From: Ambrosia x helenae
Taxonomy: Eukaryota; Streptophyta; Magnoliopsida; Asterales; Asteraceae
NCBI GenBank assembly: GCA_030844895.1
Contig: JAUTDX010000063.1
Location: 1,178,001-1,242,000, forward strand
Reading direction: 5' to 3'
Length of the DNA: 64,000 bases
Positions 1 through 10,400 of this stretch are shown in pieces; the stretch's first letter is position 1, and each line of letters opens with the position of its first letter. A program made the position numbers and the translations under genes. The notes under the pieces are model-generated. The model was given only the letters and a program-made list of their open reading frames with translations, did not search any database and had not been told where the DNA came from.

Positions 1-663
1 TGTTTAGCAAGCTCTTGTATATCAGATTGTAAGCACAGCGGAATGTATAAGTTAAAGCAACACTTTTTATACTTAAGAGGAGTTATTACTCCCTCTTGAT
101 GATTGAAACTAATAATGACAAGTATTTATTATGAATCTAAGCAGTAAATGAGAATTAGATACTTAGGCAGATTCACAATAAATACTGAAATGGAATAGAA
201 CAGTGAAAGTGTTTGAAGGATTTTTCTATTAAAATCAATGTCTAAAATAGAAGGTTGAAGCCTCCTATTTATAGACGTTTACATACATGTATCTTGCCAA
301 TAAAGCAAGTATACAAATATCAGAAACAAGTTGCACAAGTTGCAACATTGAAACAAACAATTACAGCTAAAAGTAATAATAAACAATAAACTACTGATAC
401 AAAAGGCGGTGGAAAATATCTGATGCTAAGTGCTGATGAATGACAAACTACTGATGAGTAGTTTGTCTTCAGTACTTCTGAAGTGAACTTGTCTGGTTTG
501 GACTTCAGAACTTCTGATGAAGTTTCTTCTTCAGCACTTCTCATATCTTCTCTTCAGCAGTTTCTTGTCTTCTCTTCAGTACTTCTATACTTAGCCAAAA
601 TGACAGAAGTGAATTAGACTAAGGTTTCCAAAAGTGGTTTCACCAATCCTCTTTGTCCTAACA
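1..663 (-). repeat. 3' LTR of copia element A (truncated by window edge)
   Basis: It matches 25989-26651 with the same length (663 bp) and four substitutions that I counted by eye, so it is the partner LTR of A. By comparison with that copy the window starts 56 bp inside the LTR. The terminus at 661-663 reads TGT on the minus strand. A TATA-like CTATAAATAG (minus) lies at 265-274, and the side upstream of it (about 405-590) is crowded with ACTTCTGA/ACTACTGA words. The outer target duplication is outside the window. Confidence 0.95.
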
Positions 664-675
664 ATCTCCCCCTGG
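664..675 (-). other. Polypurine tract of element A
   Basis: On the minus strand CCAGGGGGAGAT directly abuts the 3' LTR. The same tract precedes the 3' LTR of the sister copy C at 56609-56620. It is the expected plus-strand primer site for reverse transcription. Confidence 0.85.
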
Positions 676-704
676 ATTGATGAACCCAAAACCTTACTAA
701 TTCC

Positions 705-3700
705 TTATGATCTTCTTCTGTCTTGAACAATCTTCCATATTTCTTTATACATGGTGTTCTTGAGCTGGTTTAACTGTCCATCAGATAGAGATCCTTTCTG
801 AGGTTCCAGATGTTGAATTGTGAGCAGGTCTTGTGTTGACAGTTTCTTTAGATCACTGATCTTCTTGTAAGCCCTGCTTGAAAGGTCTCTTCTTGTCAAT
901 AATACTGAGTTGTTAGCAGTAAGTGACCATCTGATGATAGGCACCTTTGACTTGTCAAAGTCAGAGGTATAGGGAACCAGACTTGTCCCTTGGGTTGATG
1001 ATCCTGAGTGTTGGATGCTTTCTACTTCAGTAAGCCTCAGGTGGGAGTCTCTTCCTTGTTGTTGTTGTTGTTGTTGTTGTTGTTGCATATCAGGCATCTG
1101 AATGGTTGGGAGATGGTGTTCAGTTACTACCTTGGTATGCATCTTTTCTTTGATAGTCTTTTGAATTTGGTAGGCAAAGGTGGAAGGATCCCTGAATTGT
1201 GTTAACAGAGGTTTCTCCTCAATGTCAAAATCTGAGTGAACTACTGAACTTCCTTCAAGTAGTACCATTTTGAAATCAGTTTTGACATTGTCCTCTGATT
1301 TCTTCCTTTGAGTAGCAGGCCTTCTTGTTGAAACACCAGAAGTTCTAACTACTGATCTTGAAGGATCAGCAGTTTGAAACTTCTCTGGATTTGCAGCCTT
1401 GGCAGCCTTATATTTTCGATAAGTATCCACCAGTCTTTCTTCTTTCCATCTGGATACTGAGGCTTTTGAACCATAGCCATCTGCTACTAATTCATTTATC
1501 ATCTGGGCTCTCTTGGCCTTTCCTTCTTTACTTGTGGCCAGTTTGTCTGCAATTAGTTGTGCCCTTCTTGTCAGCTCTTGCATAGAGAGTCCCTTGAGTG
1601 TGTAGGCTTTAGTCTTGCTGTTCTTTGTGATGTAAGACACCAGTTGGTGTCTTTTGTCTTCCTCAGCAACATGATCAATTTCATCATGTCTTTCCAGTTC
1701 AGCTTGATAAGCCTGGAGCTTCTCTTCAAACTCTAAATCATCCCTTTGTTCCAGATTTTTCCAAATCTGGTCTTCCTTGGCTTTTTGTTGAACTGCCTTT
1801 AACCTCTGCTCAAGAAGTTCAGTAGATTGAGAGATTGGAGCAGGGGTTAGGACAGTCATGGTAGTGGTTGTTGTAGGCCTTGGAGGAGCAGAAGTTGGTT
1901 TGATTTGTTCAGTGGATCTGGAAGGTTTAGTTTGTTGAGGTTTGGAAGTGTTAACCTCTGCTGGGTTGACAACTGCTGATGGTTTGTCAACTACTGAAGG
2001 ATTGTCTTCAGTATCTTCTGAGTCATCAGTACTTTGACCATCAGAGGTTTCTTTATTATGCCTTAGGGATTCTTCAGAGGTTTGGGTCTCATTTTCTTTT
2101 TCTGTGGCTTCAATATCTTCCACTGAGACACCAAACTGTTTGGCCATTGCTTCTTTTCTGGCCTGGTTTTTCTGATCTCTCTCTAGGATAGCAAGTCTTG
2201 CCTTTCTTCTGGTTTCAACTGTATCCATTGGTTCCTTCATCTTCTCCCTCTTTTTGGATTCATCAATAGTCTTCAGAGGTTTGATCTGATCTGTCAGATT
2301 GGCAATTTGTTTGCTGTTGAAGTCAATCTTGGTCTGCAGATCATTCATTTTTGTCTGAATCACCCCAAATTGGTTCTTGATGGACAGCTCCAAGTTAGCT
2401 GTATAGGTTTGGAGGTGATTCTTGATGAGGGCATTCATCATATGATAAAGGTCACCACCTGGGCTGCATAGTTGGTTCATGTCTATGCTTGAAGGCCCAG
2501 GGAATTGGGTAGGCATTTGATGTGAAGGGTGTGTTTTTAGGAGATCCTCATGTTGTACAGAGGATGCCACTCTAGGGGTTTTAGGGATTGAGTGGACTTT
2601 AACCTGTTCAGGGGTGACTAGCTTCTTGAGCTTGGATACCCCTGAAACAGGACCTTCATAAAGTGCCGTCAATTCAGTAGTTTTGATTGTTGAATCATCA
2701 TCCAAATTAATGGAATCATCTGAATCCCTGATGTTGTCCTCAATGAGGACTGTCTCAGTTAAATCATGAGCTGAGCCCAACTCAGTTCTCTCATGAACCT
2801 CTTGTTCTTGGTTCTGAGAATTTCCTACCTCAGGCATTAAGCCTTCATCAGTAGTTGCCACATCTGAGGTCTTAGCTGTTTTAATTCTATCCTCAGATCC
2901 ACCACTGGGTGGTAACTGAGTAGTAGCAGCCTCAGATGCCCCAAGAGTCTCTAAGATTGGGCTTAAAGACTCTGGTCCACCCTCATCTCTTGGGTTAGGG
3001 CTAGTGATGTCCACATCCATGTCTGATTCTGTGGTTATGTCCCCTGTTTGTTGTGGTTGTAGGGGACTGACATTATCAGATGGGACTTTCTCTTTTAGCC
3101 CAGAGAGAAGTTTGACAATCTCTATTGCCTCTGGTTCAGAAATTTGAGGGGTTGGTTCAGAAGTTTGGGCAATAGGTGAAATAGGTTGGTCAGTAGTTTC
3201 AAAAGAAGTGTGAGTTACAACAGTTTTTCTAAGTCTTTTTCTTTTAAATAAGATTGTTATGGGTGCTCTTGGTGGGGTTTGAGATGGATGAGACTGAGAG
3301 GGTGTTTCAGTCTCACCTATTTGAAGAGCAGATTGCTCATGAGCATGTTCAGGCATCTCAACCTCCTGAACAGCTTTTCTTTTGGGTTGGTGGGTTTTTG
3401 TCTTTGTTGGCTTGGGCTTTTTGGCTTTTGATGGTGTGAGTTTGGAAGATGTGGGCTTCAGGGGGAGTTGTTGTTGTTCTTCCTGATCATCTTCTGGCCA
3501 GGTAGCCGGTTTGTTATGCCTAGAGTATGCTTGTGAGGTTAATGGATTTAAAGTTGAAACTTTTCCCACAAGCACCTCATTACCCAGTTCCCCTATTATG
3601 CATTGCATAATGAACCTTGGGTATAACAAAAACTTTTTGTTGGTATTATTATGATGTAATACCAACTCATTGAAAAATAATTTTGATGCCCTGAATTTGG

Positions 3701-4205
3701 TTTCATTCACTATGGAATGAAATATTGGTTGAAAAGTAGAGGGCATCTGGTCATAAGACCCTGTTTTTGGACTCAAACACATAATAATATAATGAAACAA
3801 AAGCTTGTATTTTGGTTCAAAATATTTTTTGAAGATAGTAGCATGGGAGAGAGTACCTTGATAACCACACTCAGTCATGGTTAGGTGAATATCAGAGTTA
3901 GCAACATGATTAGGGGCAGCTACATCATTCAGGCCCAGTCTTGTTGCCAGTGTGGCCGGTGTGATGGTCAGTGGTTTCCCTTTTATTCTTGAGTTGAGGG
4001 AGATGATTTCACCATCAGCCGTCACCGTCTCAGCATTAGCCCAGAACTCATTGAGAGTTTCAGTATGAATTGGTGGGTCGATTGTGAGAGCAGTAAAATA
4101 TTGGGATTTTACGACAAGATCAATGATCTCATCGTATTGGGACCAGCCTTCTTGTTTTTCAAGAAAGGCCCTTTGATTGTGTCCCTGTTTTAGAACAAGA
4201 GCCAT
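705..4205 (-). CDS. ORF3 of copia element A, 1166 aa, intact
   Basis: This is a large ORF between pol and the 3' LTR, in sense orientation. Residues 1-225 look globular, with landmarks EFWANA (53-58), TLATRLGL (85-92), GSYDQM (149-154) and KKFLLYPRF (190-198); ORF3 of element B shares these landmarks loosely. Residues 230-570 are rich in Ser, Thr, Pro and acidic residues. Helical, coiled-coil-like stretches follow at about 585-640 and 795-855, and a run of ten Gln sits near 1041-1050, encoded by a (CAA)n tract. I see no signal peptide or membrane segment, so an envelope role is not supported. The ATG at 4205 is chosen because the sister copy C starts at the same residue in a good plant start context. 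The family resembles what Pfam calls a putative plant transposon protein. Function is unknown. Confidence 0.8.
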   Translation of the reverse strand: MALVLKQGHNQRAFLEKQEGWSQYDEIIDLVVKSQYFTALTIDPPIHTETLNEFWANAETVTADGEIISLNSRIKGKPLTITPATLATRLGLNDVAAPNHVANSDIHLTMTECGYQGTLSHATIFKKYFEPKYKLLFHYIIMCLSPKTGSYDQMPSTFQPIFHSIVNETKFRASKLFFNELVLHHNNTNKKFLLYPRFIMQCIIGELGNEVLVGKVSTLNPLTSQAYSRHNKPATWPEDDQEEQQQLPLKPTSSKLTPSKAKKPKPTKTKTHQPKRKAVQEVEMPEHAHEQSALQIGETETPSQSHPSQTPPRAPITILFKRKRLRKTVVTHTSFETTDQPISPIAQTSEPTPQISEPEAIEIVKLLSGLKEKVPSDNVSPLQPQQTGDITTESDMDVDITSPNPRDEGGPESLSPILETLGASEAATTQLPPSGGSEDRIKTAKTSDVATTDEGLMPEVGNSQNQEQEVHERTELGSAHDLTETVLIEDNIRDSDDSINLDDDSTIKTTELTALYEGPVSGVSKLKKLVTPEQVKVHSIPKTPRVASSVQHEDLLKTHPSHQMPTQFPGPSSIDMNQLCSPGGDLYHMMNALIKNHLQTYTANLELSIKNQFGVIQTKMNDLQTKIDFNSKQIANLTDQIKPLKTIDESKKREKMKEPMDTVETRRKARLAILERDQKNQARKEAMAKQFGVSVEDIEATEKENETQTSEESLRHNKETSDGQSTDDSEDTEDNPSVVDKPSAVVNPAEVNTSKPQQTKPSRSTEQIKPTSAPPRPTTTTTMTVLTPAPISQSTELLEQRLKAVQQKAKEDQIWKNLEQRDDLEFEEKLQAYQAELERHDEIDHVAEEDKRHQLVSYITKNSKTKAYTLKGLSMQELTRRAQLIADKLATSKEGKAKRAQMINELVADGYGSKASVSRWKEERLVDTYRKYKAAKAANPEKFQTADPSRSVVRTSGVSTRRPATQRKKSEDNVKTDFKMVLLEGSSVVHSDFDIEEKPLLTQFRDPSTFAYQIQKTIKEKMHTKVVTEHHLPTIQMPDMQQQQQQQQQQGRDSHLRLTEVESIQHSGSSTQGTSLVPYTSDFDKSKVPIIRWSLTANNSVLLTRRDLSSRAYKKISDLKKLSTQDLLTIQHLEPQKGSLSDGQLNQLKNTMYKEIWKIVQDRRRS

Positions 4206-4737
4206 GTGGTTTGTGTTTTTGTTTGATCGAACAGTTGATTTGCAGGTTTAGGTTATTAAGAGAGTTTTTGAGAGAGAAAGAGGGAATTTTTGAGTTTGAA
4301 AGGATAAGTGTTGAAAAAAGATATTTATCAGAAGTTTTTAACCGCTTGGATCTTCTTTATTAGAAGTTTTTAAACCGCCTCGGTTAAAAATCTCTTTATC
4401 AGAAGTTTTAAACCGACTAGGTCAAAACCTCTGATGATGGGAAAAGTCAGATTTGCCCTTTTTGACTAAACTACTGATGAAGGATTATCTTCATCAGTAG
4501 TTCCCATTTCCTCTTCAGTAGTTTTAACAGCTGATGAGAAATGTTTTATAAATACTTTTATTCATAACTTCTGAAGGTTATTTTATCAGAAGTTATACAC
4601 TTTTCAGAAATTATTCCCATACTGATGTTTTGTTCATCAGTAGTTTCTCTTTTTTTTTTTTGGAAGTTTTGTTTCAGACTTTTTGTCTTTTTGTAAGAGG
4701 AAAATGAAAAATATGTGCAGAACAATAAAATAAACAC
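4206..4737 (-). promoter_or_regulatory. Spacer between pol and ORF3 of A: probable ORF3 promoter
   Basis: This non-coding spacer is dense in the ACTTCTGA/ACTACTGA words that also fill the LTR upstream of its TATA box. A TATA-like GATAAATAT (minus, 4321-4329) lies about 117 nt upstream of the ORF3 ATG and is followed by a CT-rich leader with CTCTCTC runs. The sister copy C has the same layout at the same spacing (TATA-like 52995-53004, ATG 53116). This makes an internal promoter for ORF3 plausible; it is inference from sequence only. Confidence 0.45.
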
Positions 4738-6915
4738 TTACAAATTTAGCATCCCAAGCATGGATACTAACTTCTGAAATGTTGATGTGTCAAGGGGTTT
4801 TGTGAAGATGTCAGCTATTTGATTAGCTGTTGCTACATGCTTCACCTCAATCTTGCCTTTTTCATAGCAATCTCTTATGAAATGGTACCTGATCTCAATA
4901 TGTTTGGTTTTTGAGAACTGTACCGGATTTTGAATGATGCTAATGGCAGATTTGCTGTCTACAAACAAAGGTGTCTTGGTTTCTTTGATTCCATAATCAA
5001 GAAGTTGATATTGGAGCCATTGTATATGTGATGTACAACTTGCAGCTGCAATGTATTCAGCTTCAGCAGTTGAAGTTGCAACAAATGTTTGCTTCTTTGA
5101 TTGCCATGACACTAGACAGTTACCCAAGAATTGACAACCACCAGATGTTGACTTTCTTGTCATCTTACACCCTGCATAGTCACTATCTGAAAAAGCTGAT
5201 AACTTGGTATTGCTTGAAGCAGGATACCAAATTCCAAGTGTTGGAGTTCCTTTCAGATATCTGAAAATTCTTTTGACTGCTATAAGGTGTGATTCCCTTG
5301 GTGCTGATTGATATCTAGCACAGACACATGTTGAAAACATAATATCTGGTCTAGAAGCAGTTAGATATAAAAGGGAACCTATCATGCATCTGTACATGGT
5401 TTGATCAACCTGTTTTCCTTGATCATCAGGTTCAACTTGTGTGATTGGTGTCATGGGAGTGGAACATGATTTACAGTCTTTTAAAGAAAATTTGTTTAAT
5501 AATTCTTTAACATATTTTGATTGATGTATAAAAGTTCCATTTGTTTGTTGCTTGATCTGCAGTCCCAGAAAGTACTGCAGTTCTCCCATGGTACTCATCT
5601 CAAATTTTGATTGCATGAGTTTCTTAAAATCATCACACAGTTTTGTGTTTGTTGAACCAAAAATGATATCATCAACATAAATTTGAACAAGTAGGACATG
5701 ATTTCCAACATGTTTAATGAAAAGAGTTTTATCAATGGCACCTCTTGTAAAGTTATTTTTGAGTAAAAAGGTGGAGAGTGTATCATACCAGGCTCTTGGA
5801 GCCTGTTTGAGCCCATAAAGAGCTTTGTCCAGTCTGTACACCCACTCAGGATGAGAAGGATCCTCAAACCCAGGTGGCTGACAGACATACACCTCCTCTT
5901 TTATCTTTCCATACAAAAATGCACTTTTTACATCCATTTGATAAACTTTAATTTTGTTGGAAATGGCATAGGCCAGAAATAACCTGATGGCCTCAAGCCT
6001 TGCAACTGGAGCAAAGGTTTCATCATAGTCAATTCCCTCTTCTTGAGAGTACCCTTGAACTACCAGTCTTGCCTTGTTCTTGATTATCATACCAGCTTCA
6101 TCTTGTTTGTTCCTGAAAACCCATCTTTTGCCAATTGGTTGCTTGTTTGGAGGTAAGGGACAGATTTCCCAGACCTGTTTCTTGTTGAACTGAAGCAGTT
6201 CATCTTGCATAGCTTGCACCCAATTATTGTCTTTGAGGGCTTCCTGGTACTTCTTTGGTTCCAACTGTGAGATAAAGGCTGAAAATAGGCAAAAGTTGGA
6301 GAGCTGGTTTCTGGTAAGAACACCTGAAGCTATATCACCCATGATTTGATCAAGTGGATGATCTCTGTGTTCAATCAGTTGTTGTAAACCACTGACAGGT
6401 GTAGGTGGCTCATGTTCTTCAAACAAACTACTGAGGTCTATAATATCTGGTTTAGATGTTCCTTGATCTTCAGTAGTTGGATCTACTGAACCAGAAGTTT
6501 GAGTTTGTTCCTCAGTACTTGTTTGATCAGAAGTTTGTGGAACTTCTGATGATTTTGAAGTTGACTTGATAACTGTTTGAGGAGTCCATGGTGTGGGATC
6601 CTCATCATCAAACCTTTTGTCACCATAATAAGTAGGTTTTGATGAAGTAACAGCCTTCTCAGGTCCAAAATGGAAGTTGTCAAGGTCAAAAAGTTCAGCA
6701 GGATGTGCTGGAATAAGAGTGTGTTTTGACTCATTGAACTTGACATTCAATGTTTCTTCTATTATCCTGGTGTGAGAATTAAAAACCTTGTAGGCTTTTC
6801 TAGTTGAAGAGTAACCAAGAAAGTAACCTGAGTCAACTTTGGCAGCAAACTTTGAAATAGATTCCTTGATGTTCAAGATGAAACATTGACACCCAAAAGC
6901 CCTGAAAAAGGAGAT
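4738..6915 (-). pseudogene. Element A pol, 3' part (integrase end, RT, RNase H)
   Basis: This is the C-terminal two thirds of a Ty1/copia polyprotein, cut off from its N-terminal part (22053-23193) by the insertion of element B after the GAGAT target. It covers the end of integrase, a variable linker, reverse transcriptase (KVYQMDVKSAFLYG, YVDDIIFGS) and RNase H (SDSDYAG, STAEAEYIA, VDSKSAI). The frame is open throughout and stops with LGMLNL*. It is very close to the C copy (49092-52400). Because integrase is split by 15 kb, A cannot make a complete pol from this locus. Confidence 0.92.
6911..6915. repeat. Target-site duplication of B, left copy (GAGAT)
   Basis: GAGAT immediately precedes the left LTR of B and recurs at 22053-22057 after the right LTR. 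The match is perfect at five bases. Confidence 0.93.
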
Positions 6916-7431
6916 TGTGAGCGAAAGATTTTGACTAAAACAAGATTAATTGATCATACAAGTTACAAAACCAGGTGCGGAAACCCTAGCTTTGAACAAA
7001 CTGATAAAAACTCAAATCAAAACACAATCAATATCATTTTCAAAGCTTTTCATAGATTAACTTGTTCATAAACTTGATTACAATGACACTTTGGTTAATC
7101 TAGATCAATTACAGACACTCTCAAACAAACCTGGAACCTGACCTCAAAACACACACAACTAATAACTCTCTATACATTACAAAAACACAATTTCTATTTA
7201 TAGATGCTGCACATTCGCCCATATGCTGTGGTCGAATGTGGAAGAGTTTCACATTCGCCCACTTTATGGTACGAACGTGTAACTTGATCAGGTTCCATTC
7301 TTCATTCGCCCACTTGCTTTCTACCTTCGCCCACATATATCTACATTCGCCCAGTCTGTTTCCACCTTCAATCCATCAGCAACCTTTAACGTATGTTAAT
7401 ATCCAATCATTAGTCGCAAAACGCATCTACA
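6916..7431 (-). repeat. 3' LTR of element B
   Basis: 516 bp with TG...CA ends, identical in length to 21537-22052 and differing by one C/T site. TATA box CTATAAATAG (minus) is at 7194-7203. Upstream of it, 7207-7355, are six CATTCGCCC/CTTCGCCC words and one opposite-strand GTCGAATGTG. Arms CACATTCG (7210-7217) and CGAATGTG (7233-7240) can form a hairpin. Confidence 0.96.
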
Positions 7432-7443
7432 AACTCCCCCTCG
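7432..7443 (-). other. Polypurine tract of B
   Basis: Minus-strand GAGGGGGAGTT abuts the 3' LTR. The ORF3 stop codon lies directly upstream, so the coding region runs right up to the primer site. Confidence 0.85.
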
Positions 7444-7444
7444 A

Positions 7445-10400
7445 CTATTGATTGGATTGTCTTCTGTCTTCGTCCATGGCTTTGTTCAACAACTTAATTC
7501 TGAGCTGTTTCTTCTGCTCTTTGGTCATTTCAGGCTCTAACTTTCTCTTCACCGGTTTCGACACATTTGCCATCTTCACCATCTTGCCAAGTTTGTTATT
7601 CAAATTACTCCCCGCATTAATATCATATGCAAAGCAAACTCCAACCACTTGAGTATACTTCTTTGCTTGATCAGCGTCATTCGGCTCACAATAAATCGGA
7701 TTATAGAAAAGCATGATGATGTCTTCAAAAGTACAGTTAATCAACCACATCGGATCAAATACATGAACATGCTTGTATTTGTCCTTCCCGTCTCTCAACA
7801 CTATCACTGCTTCAGCCTTCCTCCAATCATAATACCAGAAAATAAAGTCAGCACTGAAATGTTGTGGCATGGGCATCAAAGGTATTTTCCTCATCACTTC
7901 AGGTGCCTTGTATATCAAAGTAACCCGCTTCAGCTTGGTTTTAGGATCAATATCCCTATGAACTTTCCTTCGGGGATATTGTGGCTTGAATCTATTCCAT
8001 CTCGTTCTACTTTCCCAAACCAACTTGTCTGCACACCAACCGACATGTGTACCGTTCACTGAAGCACCTGTCATAGGGAATCTACATAAATCTCTGACCG
8101 CCCAGTACGGTAGAGTTAGCAAATCAATGAATCTGTGAAAGTACAAGATCCCTGTTTCCCATTTGGCAGCTATACACTTCAGCCTGCCCAAATATGTCCA
8201 CCCAAGAGCTCTGCCTTTGAACTTGGCATTGTGAAATCTATAGAAGTTTCCTTGAGCTTCAGGCTTCGGTCGGTTTTCATCCATTTCTCTTAATTTCTTC
8301 AAATAACTCTTCAATTCATCAGATTGATTTGAAGACTCTTGCTTATCAGCACCAAACACCTTCTCTACAAACTCTGCACTTCTTTGCTTTGCCTTTTTCT
8401 TCGCCGAAATGTTTGGTGTCTCAGTAAAATCAGGAAATATCTCATCTTCATCAGTTTGTCTGAAGTACTGTGGAAATTCTTCATGCGTTATGTATTCAAC
8501 TTCCACTTCGTCAAACTCAGGAGTATTCTTGTCATCTGAGTGACTTCCAATATCCTTTTCAGAAATATCTGGAATCGATTCATCTACAATAAACTCCTCA
8601 AATGTTTTCCCTACTCTCTGTGCAAGTCCATCCAGAATTTCCTTTGCCACAGAAGCAGGTACTTCACCTTCTTCAAGATCAGGATCGTTGTATTCCAATT
8701 CATATCTCATGTCATCTGTTTGGAATATCTCAGCAAAACTTCCTGTGAACTCAATAGTCCATTCTCTTCTTTCCAACATATCTATATATACTTGTTTAAC
8801 ATCATCTGTTAAAGATCTCACCTTTTCATTCCAGAAGATACTCTCATCTGAATCAACGTTCTCACCTTTCTTTTTCTTCGAACTTGATTCTCCAGCATTT
8901 TTCTTTTTAGGTGTTCTCTTTTCAAATGTAAACTTTGACGTATCATCTCCTCCATCATTATCATCACTACTACTACTATCATCCTCTTTCTGACTCCCAG
9001 ACCCTTCTGCATCATCATCATCATCATTCTTATCATCCTCATCATCACTTTTCTCTGACTCTTCATCATCCTCATCATCATCTTTTTCTTTGTCCGATTC
9101 AGACGGTTCAAAGTCAACTTGCTCTTCTTCTTTTTCTTTATCTTCTTCTCCCTCCTTCAACTTGGGTGCAACATTGTACAAATTATCAATCAAATCACTA
9201 AGGCGTTTGTTCTCAGCCTTTAGTTCTTTGTTGTCTTCTTTGATCAACTTTAGCCTGTTCTTGTTTCTTGAACATTTACCCTCAAGCTTTTTATTCTTTG
9301 CTTCAAGCTTCTTAACCTTCTCGTTAATCTCATCTTGATTTGACTTAGAAGCTACCACTATCTGAAGCATCTTTTCTTCATTCTGCTTGAACTTGGCTAT
9401 TTCAGCTTGTTGAGCCACTATCATCTTCATCATGTCATCCATTTTCTTGTTCACCTGCTTCATTACATCATCATCCACAGTGACCTTCTTAGATTTGGAT
9501 CTAGATGGCTCAAATTCAACTTCCTTTTCTTTCTGAGGCTTTCTAAACATGTCAAGTACATTATCCAGTGCAACATTTAATTGATCAACTGATAATGTCT
9601 CTGCCTCTTTAGATTTCTTTTGCTTTTTAGTGACCGGTGAAGACAGCTTCGATGACGTACCAGCATCGGGTACTCTTTTTCCCTTCAAAAGTTGGGCTAA
9701 TTCTTTCTCTCTCAACTGCTTAGTACTTGTCTTCTTAGCCATGGTCTTGTGCTTAGGCTTTGGCAAGTTTACTACCACAGTATCTCCAGTATTCAACTCA
9801 TCCATGTCAACGCCTAATCCTTCATCTTCAACATTCAATGACTTCTTACTTTTCTCAGCTTCCTCAATTGATTTGTTTAAAGATTCAGACTCACCAACCA
9901 TAGTGGCCTTACGTTTGGTGGCCCTAACATTCTCAGCATCAGAATCCCATTGTTCTTCTTCCTCAGTTTCTTCTGAATCCACTAATTCTTCATCCACCAA
10001 ACCAGTACCTTTCTTAGCAGTTGTTTTCTTTCTCACCACCTGTTGCTTAGAGCTCCCTTGATCAGTCTTTCCCTTACCCTTTCCTTTGGCTCCGGGATTG
10101 ATAACTTGTCTCTTCCTCTTGGTACTAGCATCAGCATAAACCAATGGATCATCATTATCAGAATCGCTCTCAGGATGCCTAGCCTTGTTCTTTCCAGGAT
10201 CAGTGTAATCCTTTTTAACTAAGGCTCCAAATAATCTCCTGTATGGTGGCCTTTCATTATCTGACACACCCTTGTAGCCCTTCATTCTTACCAATGTACG
10301 AATGTTCATATGATCTTGACCAAGTATCTGTGTCGGATCCTTCCTCAAATTAGGATACTTGTGATCAAAGATCATCATCAGGAATCTAGGGTATAACATG

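Noticed and set aside
320..544. 74-codon ORF, present identically in both A LTRs
   Set aside because: It lies in LTR U3 over the ACTTCTGA word field and is antisense-neutral low-complexity; duplication follows from the LTR pair, not from selection.
1056..1085. Regular (TTG)n array, CRISPR-like at first sight
   Set aside because: A pure trinucleotide run without spacers, coding for Gln in ORF3; plant nuclear context.
8935..9201. Plus-strand ORF rich in His and Tyr
   Set aside because: It is the opposite strand of the acidic Asp/Glu tract of B ORF3, which produces runs of ATC/CAT codons.
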